A DNA stretch of 64,000 nt, from positions 2,852,001-2,916,000 of the forward strand of contig NZ_CP126241.1 of the NCBI RefSeq assembly GCF_030142075.1. Direction: 5' to 3'. A program made the position numbers and the translations under genes. Every line of letters begins with the position of its first letter. Within the stretch, counting starts at the first letter, position 1. The DNA is from Arthrobacter sp. zg-Y20 (lineage in GTDB: Bacteria > Actinomycetota > Actinomycetes > Actinomycetales > Micrococcaceae). Positions 7,925 through 16,340 of this stretch are shown here, in pieces. The notes below the pieces were generated by a model. It was given only the letters and a program-made list of their open reading frames with translations. It was not told the DNA's origin and did no database searches.

Positions 7925-8320
7925 CTAGCTGAACAGACGGGACCGGATGAGGAACCGTTTACCTTCGGGGGCCTCCACGGAGAATCCGCTGCCGCGCCCG
8001 GACACCACATCCACGGTCAGGTGGGTGTGTTTCCAGTATTCGAACTGTTCCCGCGACATCCAGAACTCCAGTTCGTCCCCGTCCAGATCGAAGACTCCCA
8101 GCAGCACGTCAGCGTCCCCGGTAAGGAACTCCCCTTTCGGGTAACACATGGGCGAGGAGCCGTCGCAGCAGCCGCCGGACTGGTGGAACATCAGCGGACC
8201 GTGCTGTTGCCGGAGGACGCGCAGCAGTTCCTGCGCTGACGGGGTGAGCGCCACCCGGGAGAAATCTTCCCCGGGCAGCGCCGCCGCCGCGTCCAGAGTG
8301 GAGACAGGTGCGGTATCCAT
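7925..8320 (-). CDS. DUF779 protein, aldehyde dehydrogenase partner
   Basis: A 131-residue DUF779 protein, recognisable by its Cys-rich core HQSGGCCDGSSPMCYP (about 50-65) and the FWMSREQFEYWKHTHLTVDV segment. Members of this family sit next to NAD-dependent aldehyde dehydrogenases across bacteria; the biochemical role is not settled. I choose the ATG at 8320 because it overlaps the stop of a 25-codon remnant frame as TGATG (8318-8322), a normal coupling arrangement. The longer frame starting near 8401 has no family sequence. It is the last gene of the aldehyde dehydrogenase operon. Confidence 0.85.
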   Translation of the reverse strand: MDTAPVSTLDAAAALPGEDFSRVALTPSAQELLRVLRQQHGPLMFHQSGGCCDGSSPMCYPKGEFLTGDADVLLGVFDLDGDELEFWMSREQFEYWKHTHLTVDVVSGRGSGFSVEAPEGKRFLIRSRLFS

Positions 8321-8397
8321 CAGTACCCGATCACCACCCGGCCATCGACACTGCCTGCACCCAGCTGGTTCACTACTGCTGCTTGCATGCTGGCCAT
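8320..8397 (-). pseudogene. 25-codon scar of a zinc alcohol dehydrogenase (internal deletion)
   Basis: Between the aldehyde dehydrogenase stop and DUF779 lies a short frame that reads MASMQAAVVNQLGAG, then SVDGRVVIGY, then stop. The first part matches how AdhP-type alcohol dehydrogenases begin (M-x-AAVV), and the second matches how they end (G-x-x-x-GR-x-VIDF-like). About 320 residues would be missing between them. The stop overlaps the DUF779 start, as it would have in an intact adh-DUF779 pair. I infer an in-frame deletion that joined the first and last codons. The frame is short, so homology is suggestive only. Confidence 0.5.
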
Positions 8398-8456
8398 TCA
8401 ATCCTCAATCCGATCGGAGGTAGGGCGTAACCAAGCCTAGGCGGGCCGGCAGGTTC

Positions 8457-9980
8457 CTAGAAGAAGCCCTGCTTGTTTTCGGCGTAGCTGACCAGCAGGT
8501 TTTTGGTCTGCTGGTAGTGGTCCAGCATCATGGCGTGGTTTTCACGCCCAATGCCGGAGGACTTGTAGCCGCCGAAGGCCGCGTGGGCGGGATAGGCGTG
8601 GTAGTTGTTTACCCAGACCCGGCCGGCCTGGATATCCCGGCCCGCCCGGTAGGCAGTATTCCCGTCCCGGGACCACACACCGGCACCCAGGCCGTACAGC
8701 GTGTCGTTGGCGATGGCCAGCGCTTCCCCGTAGTCGGAGAAACGGGTCACCGACACCACCGGGCCGAAGATCTCCTCCTGGAAGATCCGCATGCTGTTGC
8801 TGCCCTCGAAGACCGTGGGCTCAACGTAGAAACCGTCGGCCAGGTCGCCGTCGAGGATCCGCCGGGAGCCGCCAGCCAGGACCTTCGCGCCCTCCTGCCG
8901 GCCGATGTCCAGGTAGGAGAGGATCTTCTCCAACTGGTCATTGGAGGCCTGCGCGCCGACCATGGTGTTGGTGTCCAGCGGGTTGCCCTGCACCATCTGG
9001 GCAGTGCGGGCCAGGGCGTCGGCCATGAAGGAGTCGTACATGGAGTCCTGGACCAGCGCCCGCGAGGGGCAGGTGCAGACCTCGCCCTGGTTCAGGGCGA
9101 ACATGTTGAAGCCCTCCAGCGCCTTGTCGTAGAAAGCATCATCGGCTGCCGCGACGTCGGAGAAGAAAATGTTCGGGCTCTTGCCGCCCAGTTCCAAGGT
9201 GACCGGAATGAGGTTCTGGCTGGCGTACTGCATGATCAGCCGGCCGGTGGTGGTCTCGCCCGTGAAGGCGATTTTGCGGATCCGGTTCGAGGAAGCCAGC
9301 GGCTTGCCCGCTTCCACGCCGAAACCGTTGACCACGTTCAACACGCCTGCCGGCAGCAGGTCCGCAATAAGTTCCATCAGCACCATGATCGACGCCGGGG
9401 TCTGTTCCGCGGGCTTGAGAACGACGGCGTTGCCGGCGGCAAGCGCCGGAGCCAGCTTCCAGGTGGCCATCAGGATGGGGAAATTCCAGGGGATGATCTG
9501 GCCCACCACACCGAGGGGCTCATGGAAATGGTAAGCGGTGGTGTTGTCGTCGATCTGCGAGATCGAACCTTCCTGGGCCCGGATGGCGCCGGCAAAGTAG
9601 CGGAAGTGGTCCACCGCCAGCGGCAGGTCCGCCGCCAGGGTTTCCCGGACGGGCTTCCCGTTGTCCCAGGTTTCGGCCACGGCCAGCATTTCCAGGTTGG
9701 CTTCGATCCGGTCAGCAATCCGGTTCAGGACCAGCGCGCGCTCGGCCACCGCCGTCTTGCCCCATGCCCCAGCGGCCTTGTGCGCCGCATCCAGGGCCAG
9801 ATCGATGTCCTCCGAGGTTCCCCGAGCCACTTCGCAGAACGGCTTGCCGGTGACCGGTGAAATATTTTCGAAGTACTGGCCTTTGACCGGGGCCACCCAT
9901 TCCCCGCCGATCCAGTTCTCGTAGCGCGGTTTGAAGGTGACTTTGGCGCCTTCGGTGCCTGGCTGGGCATAAACACTCAT
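8457..9980 (-). CDS. NAD+-dependent aldehyde dehydrogenase, ExaC/AldB type
   Basis: Oxidises aliphatic aldehydes (acetaldehyde and similar) to acids. The 507-residue length is usual for ALDH. The NAD site contains [20 protein letters not shown] (about 174-193). The general base is Glu263 in LELGGKSPN and the catalytic Cys is 302 in [11 protein letters not shown]. This cysteine context and the DUF779 neighbour place it with the ExaC/AldB group. It is transcribed leftward with the adh scar and DUF779 downstream, and a GAF-domain regulator lies just upstream on the same strand. A direct-repeat operator candidate lies in the 138 bp between them. Confidence 0.9.
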   Translation of the reverse strand: MSVYAQPGTEGAKVTFKPRYENWIGGEWVAPVKGQYFENISPVTGKPFCEVARGTSEDIDLALDAAHKAAGAWGKTAVAERALVLNRIADRIEANLEMLAVAETWDNGKPVRETLAADLPLAVDHFRYFAGAIRAQEGSISQIDDNTTAYHFHEPLGVVGQIIPWNFPILMATWKLAPALAAGNAVVLKPAEQTPASIMVLMELIADLLPAGVLNVVNGFGVEAGKPLASSNRIRKIAFTGETTTGRLIMQYASQNLIPVTLELGGKSPNIFFSDVAAADDAFYDKALEGFNMFALNQGEVCTCPSRALVQDSMYDSFMADALARTAQMVQGNPLDTNTMVGAQASNDQLEKILSYLDIGRQEGAKVLAGGSRRILDGDLADGFYVEPTVFEGSNSMRIFQEEIFGPVVSVTRFSDYGEALAIANDTLYGLGAGVWSRDGNTAYRAGRDIQAGRVWVNNYHAYPAHAAFGGYKSSGIGRENHAMMLDHYQQTKNLLVSYAENKQGFF

Positions 9981-10084
9981 CGTTGAGCTCCCTCTTCCGT
10001 GCGGTCAACCGTTGGACGGCGGCCGCGTGCTGGTCACAGGGGCGTAGCGGGCCGCCTGCGGATATTTTGAGGGTAGGCAGCACA

Positions 10085-10104
10085 ACGTTGCATGTACGTT
10101 GCAT
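10085..10104. promoter_or_regulatory. Direct-repeat operator candidate upstream of the aldehyde dehydrogenase
   Basis: ACGTTGCAT occurs twice (10085-10093 and 10096-10104), 11 bp apart centre to centre, about one helical turn. It lies about 105 bp upstream of the dehydrogenase start, a distance suited to an activator. The adjacent GAF regulator is the likely binder, by inference. Confidence 0.45.
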
Positions 10105-10118
10105 AGGCGCGCTTCCAG

Positions 10119-11546
10119 TTACGTTCGGGCCTGGTATTGCCGGGCTGCTGACGAGCCTGCGGCTCTCCCCCATGACCGGACCCCAAGCGGGCCCGGCCGG
10201 GGAACGCCCCGTTCACGGTTCAGCCCCGGCTCACGGTTCAGCCCCAGTTCACGGTCCAGGCGCTCCAAGCGGGCGACGACGGCGGCCCTCCGCGGAGAGT
10301 CCGGCGGCAGCAGGCGCAGCAGAACAGCCCAGCCCTCGACGTCGTCCTCCGCTTCCTCCAGCTTGAGGTACTGGGCAAGGAGGTCCGGAGATGCGTCCGA
10401 AAGCATGGTTTCCCGCAGGACCGACGACACTTCGGCCCGGAGGCCGGACACAGCCGGAGCTTCGGAGCGCGGCAGCACCGGACCGGCATAAATGTTCAGC
10501 GCCAGGCGGTGGGCACCGTGTTCGAGGTAGCTGAGTACCTGCCGGGCATCTACCACCAGCTCCCGGGGCAGGCGGTAGGGCCGGGACTGGGGCACGAGCC
10601 CCTGCGGACCGTCCGCGAACCGCGCCAGCATGGCGCGCAGGCGCAGCATCTCGGCCCGGACCGTGGCTGGCGCTGCGGTCTCCGGATACGCCATGGCGGC
10701 CAACTCGTCGGCGGTGAGCCCCTGCGGGTTCAGCGCGAGCAGGGTCAGCAGTTCTGCGTGCCGGCCGCTGAGCTGCAGTGACGCTCCGCCCACGTTCAGG
10801 AGGGCATGGTCGCGGCCCAGGATCTGCAGGCTGTCACGGTACAACCCAGCGCGGACCGTTTCGAGCCGGCGCAGCCGCCGCCCGCTGCGGCTGCGCTCAC
10901 GGGCTTCCAGCCGCTCGATCCGCAGGTGCGACTGGGCCGCGTCCACAGCGGCCTCAATCAGGGACAGGGTGTGCGGTGCTACGGCGGCCACGCCCCCGGT
11001 AATATCCACGACGCCGATTACCGTCCCCGAGTCCGGGTCCCGGACCGGAACGGCAGTGCAGTTAAAGGAATGGACCCTGCGGTTGAAGTGCTCGGCCCCG
11101 GCAATCTGGATGCCCGTTCCGCCGGCTAGTGCCGCGCCCGGGGCGCTGGTACCAATGGACGGCTCGGACCAGTCGGTGCCCGGCATGAAGTACATGCCCT
11201 CCGCGCGGCGGCGCAGGTCCTCGTCCCCCTCCACCCACAGCAGGCGGCCGTGCTGGTCCCCCACCGCCACCAGGAGCCCGCTGTCCGCAGCAGGCTGCAC
11301 CAAGAGCCGCTGGATTACGGGCATCACCACGTGCAGCGGGTGGACCTTCCGGTACTCCCGCAGTTCTTCCGGTTCAAAGGCCAGGACAGGAGTGTCGACA
11401 TCGGGGTTGCGGGAATAGCCGAGCGAACGCTGCCACGACTCGCGGACCGGCTCGCGCAGGAGGCTGGGTACCGGGCGGCCCGGGCTCAGCTGCTCGTGGG
11501 CGTGCAGGGCGGACTCCTGCCCGGTGACGCCAGCCGAAGTATCCAC
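10119..11546 (-). CDS. GAF-domain transcriptional regulator of the aldehyde dehydrogenase operon
   Basis: A 475-residue regulator with an AcoR-like N-terminal sensor. The GAF domain (about 70-190) contains the familiar GTSAPGAALAGG, GAEHF and DITGG elements. The sigma-54 AAA+ domain of classical AcoR is absent. Instead a winged-helix-like segment follows at about 255-320 (LSGRHAELLTLLALNPQGLT), as in actinobacterial relatives that accompany ExaC-type dehydrogenases. The GTG start at 11546 follows a GGCGGAG site. The C-terminus has a small duplicated stretch (GLNRE repeated), encoded by an 18-bp tandem repeat near 10212-10260. The signal is unknown; an aldehyde or alcohol is likely. Confidence 0.82.
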   Translation of the reverse strand: MDTSAGVTGQESALHAHEQLSPGRPVPSLLREPVRESWQRSLGYSRNPDVDTPVLAFEPEELREYRKVHPLHVVMPVIQRLLVQPAADSGLLVAVGDQHGRLLWVEGDEDLRRRAEGMYFMPGTDWSEPSIGTSAPGAALAGGTGIQIAGAEHFNRRVHSFNCTAVPVRDPDSGTVIGVVDITGGVAAVAPHTLSLIEAAVDAAQSHLRIERLEARERSRSGRRLRRLETVRAGLYRDSLQILGRDHALLNVGGASLQLSGRHAELLTLLALNPQGLTADELAAMAYPETAAPATVRAEMLRLRAMLARFADGPQGLVPQSRPYRLPRELVVDARQVLSYLEHGAHRLALNIYAGPVLPRSEAPAVSGLRAEVSSVLRETMLSDASPDLLAQYLKLEEAEDDVEGWAVLLRLLPPDSPRRAAVVARLERLDRELGLNREPGLNRERGVPRPGPLGVRSWGRAAGSSAARQYQART

Positions 11547-11844
11547 CGCTCCGCCTATCCACTCTGATTGGGAGAACCGCCGCAGGAAACCCGCGGGCCG
11601 GATGGTGGCAAGAGTACCTTCTGGGCCCGGCGGGCTCCACTGGTTTCCACCGCGTAACTTATTCCTGTGCTCCGGCCGGTCGCCGTGGGTCCGACGTCGC
11701 CGTGGGCGGGCGGGGCCGGCGTCGTCGCCGTGGGTCGGGCGGGGATGCGGGGCCGTCGTCGGCAGCGTCGGGGGCCGGCGGGTTGGCGGGCGGGGCCGGC
11801 GTCGCCGTCGTCGTCGTCTGGCAGTGCACAGGGACGCGCATAGA
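11547..11844. repeat. Intergenic region with G/C-rich short repeats
   Basis: No credible gene. GTCGCCGTGGG occurs at 11679, 11696 and 11724, and GGCGGGCGGGGCCGGCGTCG occurs twice (near 11705 and 11787). The long open frames here are by-products of the base composition. The part just upstream of 11546 should hold the regulator promoter, but I cannot pick one out. Confidence 0.6.
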
Positions 11845-11886
11845 CAAAGGAGGGCCGCAGTCCAGCTGGACTGCGGCCCTCCTTTG
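11845..11886. terminator. 42-bp perfect palindrome, terminator of fprA
   Basis: CAAAGGAGGGCCGCAGTCCAG is followed directly by its exact reverse complement, giving a 21-bp stem limited only by a minimal loop. It lies 25 bp past the fprA stop. No T tract follows. Confidence 0.8.
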
Positions 11887-11910
11887 CGGCCGGCTGGGCC
11901 GGCGATTCGC

Positions 11911-13332
11911 TTATTCGCCGCGGGAGATGCGGGTCATTTCCTCGCGGTCAACCACCTTGACGCGCTCGCGGACGAGTTCGGCAGCAGTCGAATCCGGGTG
12001 GATGTAGGAGGCGCCGAGGCTGCGCTCGTAGGCATCCAGCTTCAGCCAGCCCTCCCAAGTGGTGTATTTGACGCCCCGTTCCTCCAGCAGCTCGATGATG
12101 GAGGAGGGATCCGGGTGCGAGGCGGCGGGAAGGTTCAGCCGGTCCTCGAGCAGGAAGCCGATGGTCTCCAGCGCATCACCCTTGGTATGCCCGATCAGGC
12201 CCACCGGGCCGCGCTTGATCCAACCCGTGGTGTAGATGCCCGGGACGGGGGTGCCGTCTTCGTTGATGACGCGGCCGCCCTCGTTCGGGATCACGCCGCG
12301 GCGCTCGTCGTAGCCCACCTCGGGCAGCTCGGAGCCAAAGTAGCCGATGGCCCGGTATACGGCCTGGACGGGGTAGTCAACAATCTCGCCGGTGCCGCGT
12401 ACGTTGCCGGTTCCGTCCAGTTCCGTACGTTCGAACTTCATGCCCGCAACCTTGCCCGGGTTCGCGGCGTCGTCGTAAATCTCCACGGGGCTGTGCAGGA
12501 AGTGCAGGTGCAGGCGGCGGGAGGCGCCGGTGTCCTGCTCCTCCACCAACCAGTTGGTCAGGGTGTTGACCATGGTTTTGGTCTGGTTGTTCGTGCGGAT
12601 CTGCTCATCAGAGCCCTCGTCGAATTCAAAGTCCTCGGGGTAGAGCACAATGTCGACGTCGCGTGAGTGCGAAAGCTCGCGCAGTTCCAGGGGCGTGAAC
12701 TTCACCTGCGCCGGGCCGCGGCGTCCGAAGATGTGCACATCCGTCACCGGGGACTTCTTCAGGCCCTCGTAGACGTTCGCCGGGATCTCCGTGGTGAGCA
12801 GGTCATCGGCGTGCTTGGAAAGGATGCGCGCGACGTCGAGGGCTACGTTGCCGTTGCCAATCACGGCAACTTCCTTCGCGTCCAGCGGCCATTCACGCGG
12901 AACGTCCGGGTGCCCGTCATACCAGGAGACGAAGTCGGCTCCGCCGAAGGAGCCTTCCAGCTCGACGCCGGGCACGTTCAGGGGTGCGTCCTTGATGGCG
13001 CCGGTGGCGAAGATGATGGCGTCATAGAAGTGCCGGAAGTCCGTCAGCGTCAGGTCGCGTCCGTAGTTGACGTTGCCGAGGAAGCGGATGTCGCCGCGGT
13101 CCAGCACCTTGTGCAGGGCGTTGACGATGCCCTTGATCCGCGGGTGGTCGGGTGCCACCCCGTAGCGGATCAGGCCGTAAGGGGCGGGGTACTGGTCGAA
13201 AAGGTCAATGCTGACCTCAAAGTCCCGCTCGGCCTTGGTAAGGATGTCGGCGGCGTAAACACCGGCGGGGCCTGCACCGATAATGGCGACCCTCAAGGGA
13301 CGCTGGGGGCTCTCCGCGGCTGGGTTAGTCAC
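11911..13332 (-). CDS. fprA: FprA-type ferredoxin/adrenodoxin-NADP+ reductase
   Basis: An FAD enzyme passing electrons from NADPH to ferredoxins that serve P450s and other iron-sulfur partners. The 473-residue protein has the FAD motif VAIIGAGPAGVYAAD near the N-terminus, the second nucleotide motif VAVIGNGNVALDVARIL near 150, and the family segments FDQYPAPYGLIRYGVAPDHP and TTGWIKRGPVGLIGHTK. The GTG at 13332 is chosen because AGAAGGA precedes it by about 7 nt; an upstream ATG at 13380 would add an unrelated leader. It is divergent from rarD and is closed by the palindrome at 11845. Confidence 0.93.
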   Translation of the reverse strand: MTNPAAESPQRPLRVAIIGAGPAGVYAADILTKAERDFEVSIDLFDQYPAPYGLIRYGVAPDHPRIKGIVNALHKVLDRGDIRFLGNVNYGRDLTLTDFRHFYDAIIFATGAIKDAPLNVPGVELEGSFGGADFVSWYDGHPDVPREWPLDAKEVAVIGNGNVALDVARILSKHADDLLTTEIPANVYEGLKKSPVTDVHIFGRRGPAQVKFTPLELRELSHSRDVDIVLYPEDFEFDEGSDEQIRTNNQTKTMVNTLTNWLVEEQDTGASRRLHLHFLHSPVEIYDDAANPGKVAGMKFERTELDGTGNVRGTGEIVDYPVQAVYRAIGYFGSELPEVGYDERRGVIPNEGGRVINEDGTPVPGIYTTGWIKRGPVGLIGHTKGDALETIGFLLEDRLNLPAASHPDPSSIIELLEERGVKYTTWEGWLKLDAYERSLGASYIHPDSTAAELVRERVKVVDREEMTRISRGE

Positions 13333-13476
13333 TGATAGTCCTTCTTCTCTTCGAAAGATCCGTAGGTGCGCAATTAACACACAGTTATTTATTCTAAATG
13401 CCGGGTTCCCCGCCGTCTAAACGGTTGCCCAAAGGCAGGCGGGAATAGGATCCGGGGTTGGTGTGTTGATGCCCAC

Positions 13477-14502
13477 GTGCCTTTCTCCAAGCCTGTCCCC
13501 GCCCTCCGCGGCGTGCGTAACGCCGAGCCCGACGCCGCTCCCGCCCGCACTAACGTTTCTGCCGGTTCCTCAGGTTCTGCCGGGACTGGCCGCGAGAATC
13601 TTCCCGGCATCCTGTTTGGTGTTGCCGCCTATGGCCTCTGGGGGCTGCTTCCCCTGTACTTCATGGTGCTCAAGCCCGCCGGAGCGGTGGAGATCGTGGC
13701 CAACCGCGTGGTGTGGTCACTGGTGTTCTGCGCCATCCTGCTGACCGTGATGCGGGCATGGAAGCCCATGCTCGCCGCCGGCCGCAACCCGCGCATCGTG
13801 GGCACCCTGGGTGGCGCTGCCCTGCTGATTGCCGTGAATTGGCTGACCTATTCCTGGGCCGTCCTGAATGAACACGCCGTTGAAGCGGCACTGGGCTACT
13901 TCATCAACCCGCTGGTTTCGGTACTGCTGGGTGTCCTGGTGCTCAAGGAAAAGCTCCGCCCTCTGCAGTGGGCGGCCATGGGCGTGGGCTTCATTGCCGT
14001 CCTGGTGCTTGCCTTGGCCTACGGAAACATGCCTTGGATCGCCCTGGCCCTGGCGTTCAGCTTCGGGTTCTACGGACTGGTCAAGAAAGGCATCGGCTCC
14101 CGGGTCGACGCCGTTTCCAGCCTCACCATTGAAACCGCCGTGCTGACCCCGATTGCCGCCGCCGTCATGATCTGGCTCGGGGTATCCGGCGCCGCCACGC
14201 TGACCACCAACGGGCCGGCTCATATGTGGCTGCTGATCGCTTCCGGCGTCATCACCGCCGTCCCCCTGATCTTCTTCGGCGCCGCTGCCCGCCGGCTGCC
14301 GCTTTCCACCGTAGGACTGCTGCAGTATCTGGCCCCCACGCTGCAGTTCATCCTCGCGCTAACCGTATTCAAGGAAGCCATGCCGCCGGAGCGGTGGGCC
14401 GGCTTCGGGCTGGTGTGGCTGGCACTCGTGATGCTGACCGTCGACATGATCGGCGGACCCCGGCGCAACCGCAAGCTGCGGGCTGCGGCCGCTGCCGCGT
14501 AG
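13477..14502 (+). CDS. rarD: EamA-family transporter RarD
   Basis: A ten-segment inner-membrane permease of the drug/metabolite superfamily. The 341-residue product has two EamA halves (about 45-185 and 190-330). The RarD-like start NLPGILFGVAAYGLWGLLPL and the NRVVWSL segment are clear. Substrate is unknown; the old chloramphenicol-sensitivity label is not functional proof. The reported GTG start gives a 40-residue Ala/Ser/Gly-rich leader, and the true start may be slightly downstream. Its end at 14502 is followed by about 170 bp without a gene before the HNH protein. Confidence 0.85.
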   Translation: MPFSKPVPALRGVRNAEPDAAPARTNVSAGSSGSAGTGRENLPGILFGVAAYGLWGLLPLYFMVLKPAGAVEIVANRVVWSLVFCAILLTVMRAWKPMLAAGRNPRIVGTLGGAALLIAVNWLTYSWAVLNEHAVEAALGYFINPLVSVLLGVLVLKEKLRPLQWAAMGVGFIAVLVLALAYGNMPWIALALAFSFGFYGLVKKGIGSRVDAVSSLTIETAVLTPIAAAVMIWLGVSGAATLTTNGPAHMWLLIASGVITAVPLIFFGAAARRLPLSTVGLLQYLAPTLQFILALTVFKEAMPPERWAGFGLVWLALVMLTVDMIGGPRRNRKLRAAAAAA

Positions 14503-14671
14503 GAAGGCTGTCTGGGCGGGCTCCGAAGACAGGCCGCGTGCAGGACCACAGGTCCGCCCGGACGGCGACTAATCCTCCACAGGGGGGCGTTCCGTTCCGG
14601 GGCAGGGAACTTCGTTCCCAAAGCCAGAGGACCGTGGTGTGTGCTGTGCCGCTTTAGGAGAGGCTGGTTCC

Positions 14672-16213
14672 ATGACGGCGGAACCGGTAGAGCAGGCGGT
14701 GCGAGTGGCGCACTCCTCCACGGTGCACGGGACGGAGCTGGTTTCTGACGCCGAGGCGCTGCTCGAGGCTGCTCGCGGGCTGAGCGAGTCAATGGCCAAT
14801 GACTGGCAGCTTGTGAACCTCGAGGAGGCCGTCGAAGCTGCTTCCGTCATTGAAGACCTGTCACGCATCACGCAATACCTGCAGGTCGTCGTGGCCGGCA
14901 CGGTCGACCGGCACCGTCCGGCCGACACCTATGGTGTCTCTTCGGACGAGCAAGCCGGGAGCGGAAAAGGCACCAACACTAGACGCCGCTTCCGCGAATT
15001 CCGCAGTACCGCCGATTTCCTTCGGGCCCGGCTGCGGATCTCGCGGGCCGAAGCGAAGCGCCGGCTGGGTCTCGCCGCTGCGATTCTGCCCGCGAACACT
15101 GTCACGGGCCGTTCCCTGCCACCTTCCTTTCCAAGAGTCGCCGAGTCATGTGCCGATGGTGTCCTGTCTGCAGCAGGTGTCGAACTCATCGTTCAGTCCC
15201 TGGAAGAGGCGCAACCACGGTTGCAGCCGGATCTGCTCGATTCCATGGAGAAGCAGTTAGTCGAGGTCGGGGCCCAGCAGGATCATGACTTTCTGCTCCG
15301 CACTGCACGGCATTGGCTCGCTCTCATCGACCAGGAAACCCCGCCCGGGGAGGAAGAACTCGCACGGTTCCAAGGGATTTTCGCTGGCCGTCGAAGGAGC
15401 GGACTAAACCATCTGCACGTCTACTGCACGGACGAACAGCATGAGGCCCTCACAACCGCGATGAACGGCGGCGCGAACCCCCGCGTCGCTGCCCGCGAAG
15501 TTCCTTCGGCCGGCATTACGCCGTCGGATACTTCCTCGCGGCCGCCGGAACCAAGCCGCCCTCAGCAACTGTTGGAAGGACTTTTGGGGGCAATCCGAGC
15601 TGGCCTCGCTACCGGCGGGGTGCCCGCTTCAGGCGGTCTGCGCCCGCAGGTGATGGTGACTATCAGCCATGACGCACTGGTGGCAGGACTAGCTACCCGT
15701 TCCGAGGAAGGCATCCCTCCGTCCGATGGCACCTGCAAATCCTTCCCAATCCCTGGAGCAGCAGCCTTCTCCGGCCCAATCCGCGCAGAAGAGGTACGCA
15801 GGCTTGCTTGCGATGCCGATCTGATCCCCGCAGTGTTGGGGTCGGCGGGCCAGGTGCTGGACTTAGGCAGAGCGACACGGTTGTTCCCTCCGCACCTGCG
15901 CAAAGCCCTGCATGCGCGCGACCGCGGCTGTACGTTCCCGGGGTGTACTGTCCCCGGGCCTTGGACGGAGGCACACCACGTCACCTTCTGGGAGCGCGGC
16001 GGGGGTACCAGTATCCATAACGGAGCATTGCTGTGCTCGTTCCACCACCACCTGATTCATCAGGGGAACTGGCAGGTGTCGATGCAATCCGGCATTCCCT
16101 GGTTTCGGCCTCCGGCCTATGTGGATCCGGACCGGGAGCAGCTGAGGAACACCTACTTCCACCCGGAGGCAGGTTCCCAACCCGGTTCGGTAAATAAACT
16201 CCGGGTTCGGTGA
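14672..16213 (+). CDS. DUF222 protein with C-terminal HNH endonuclease domain
   Basis: A 513-residue member of the DUF222/HNH (13E12-like) family common in Actinobacteria. The N-terminal two thirds is the helical DUF222 region. The HNH nuclease near the C-terminus has the zinc-type pattern CTFPGC, then EAHHVTFW, then NGALLCSFHHHLIH. These genes are multicopy in many genomes and their role is unclear. The ATG at 14672 has AGGAGAGG upstream. The last codons and the stop lie within a 20-bp tandem repeat, so the C-terminus (SVNKLRVR) looks repeat-derived. Confidence 0.82.
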   Translation: MTAEPVEQAVRVAHSSTVHGTELVSDAEALLEAARGLSESMANDWQLVNLEEAVEAASVIEDLSRITQYLQVVVAGTVDRHRPADTYGVSSDEQAGSGKGTNTRRRFREFRSTADFLRARLRISRAEAKRRLGLAAAILPANTVTGRSLPPSFPRVAESCADGVLSAAGVELIVQSLEEAQPRLQPDLLDSMEKQLVEVGAQQDHDFLLRTARHWLALIDQETPPGEEELARFQGIFAGRRRSGLNHLHVYCTDEQHEALTTAMNGGANPRVAAREVPSAGITPSDTSSRPPEPSRPQQLLEGLLGAIRAGLATGGVPASGGLRPQVMVTISHDALVAGLATRSEEGIPPSDGTCKSFPIPGAAAFSGPIRAEEVRRLACDADLIPAVLGSAGQVLDLGRATRLFPPHLRKALHARDRGCTFPGCTVPGPWTEAHHVTFWERGGGTSIHNGALLCSFHHHLIHQGNWQVSMQSGIPWFRPPAYVDPDREQLRNTYFHPEAGSQPGSVNKLRVR

Positions 16214-16278
16214 ATAGACCCCGGGTTCGGTGCAGAAACCCCGGGTTCGGTGCATAAACTTCGGTGAATAAACACAGG
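16181..16278. repeat. 20-bp tandem repeat, 4.7 copies, over the HNH gene stop
   Basis: Units start at 16181, 16201, 16221 and 16241, with a truncated fifth from 16261. The consensus is CCGGGTTCGGTGNATAAACT. The HNH stop (16211-16213) is the TGA inside unit 2. Confidence 0.9.
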
Positions 16279-16313
16279 AACGCCGCAACCGGGGGGGAGT
16301 TGCGACGTTCCTG
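16275..16313. terminator. Bidirectional terminator between HNH and permease genes
   Basis: CAGGAACGCCGCAAC (16275-16289) pairs with GTTGCGACGTTCCTG (16299-16313), with one mismatch and a G-rich 9-nt loop. It separates two convergent genes. Confidence 0.75.
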
Positions 16314-16340
16314 CGGACTGTGGGAGTTCCAGAGGAACTT

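Noticed and set aside
8517-9860. Long plus-strand open frame opposite the aldehyde dehydrogenase
   Set aside because: Shadow of a well-supported ALDH; no domain and no start signal. The same holds for frames at 11524-12666, 19173-20408, 22708-24048 and 41478-42923 (plus) and 38638-40392, 55599-56870 (minus).
10119-11546. GAF regulator as a sigma-54 activator (AcoR)
   Set aside because: No AAA+ GAFTGA-type domain; Actinobacteria generally lack sigma-54.
14503-14671. DnaA-box-like CCTCCACAGG upstream of the HNH gene as an origin element
   Set aside because: A single imperfect match, no cluster of boxes and no dnaA/dnaN context.
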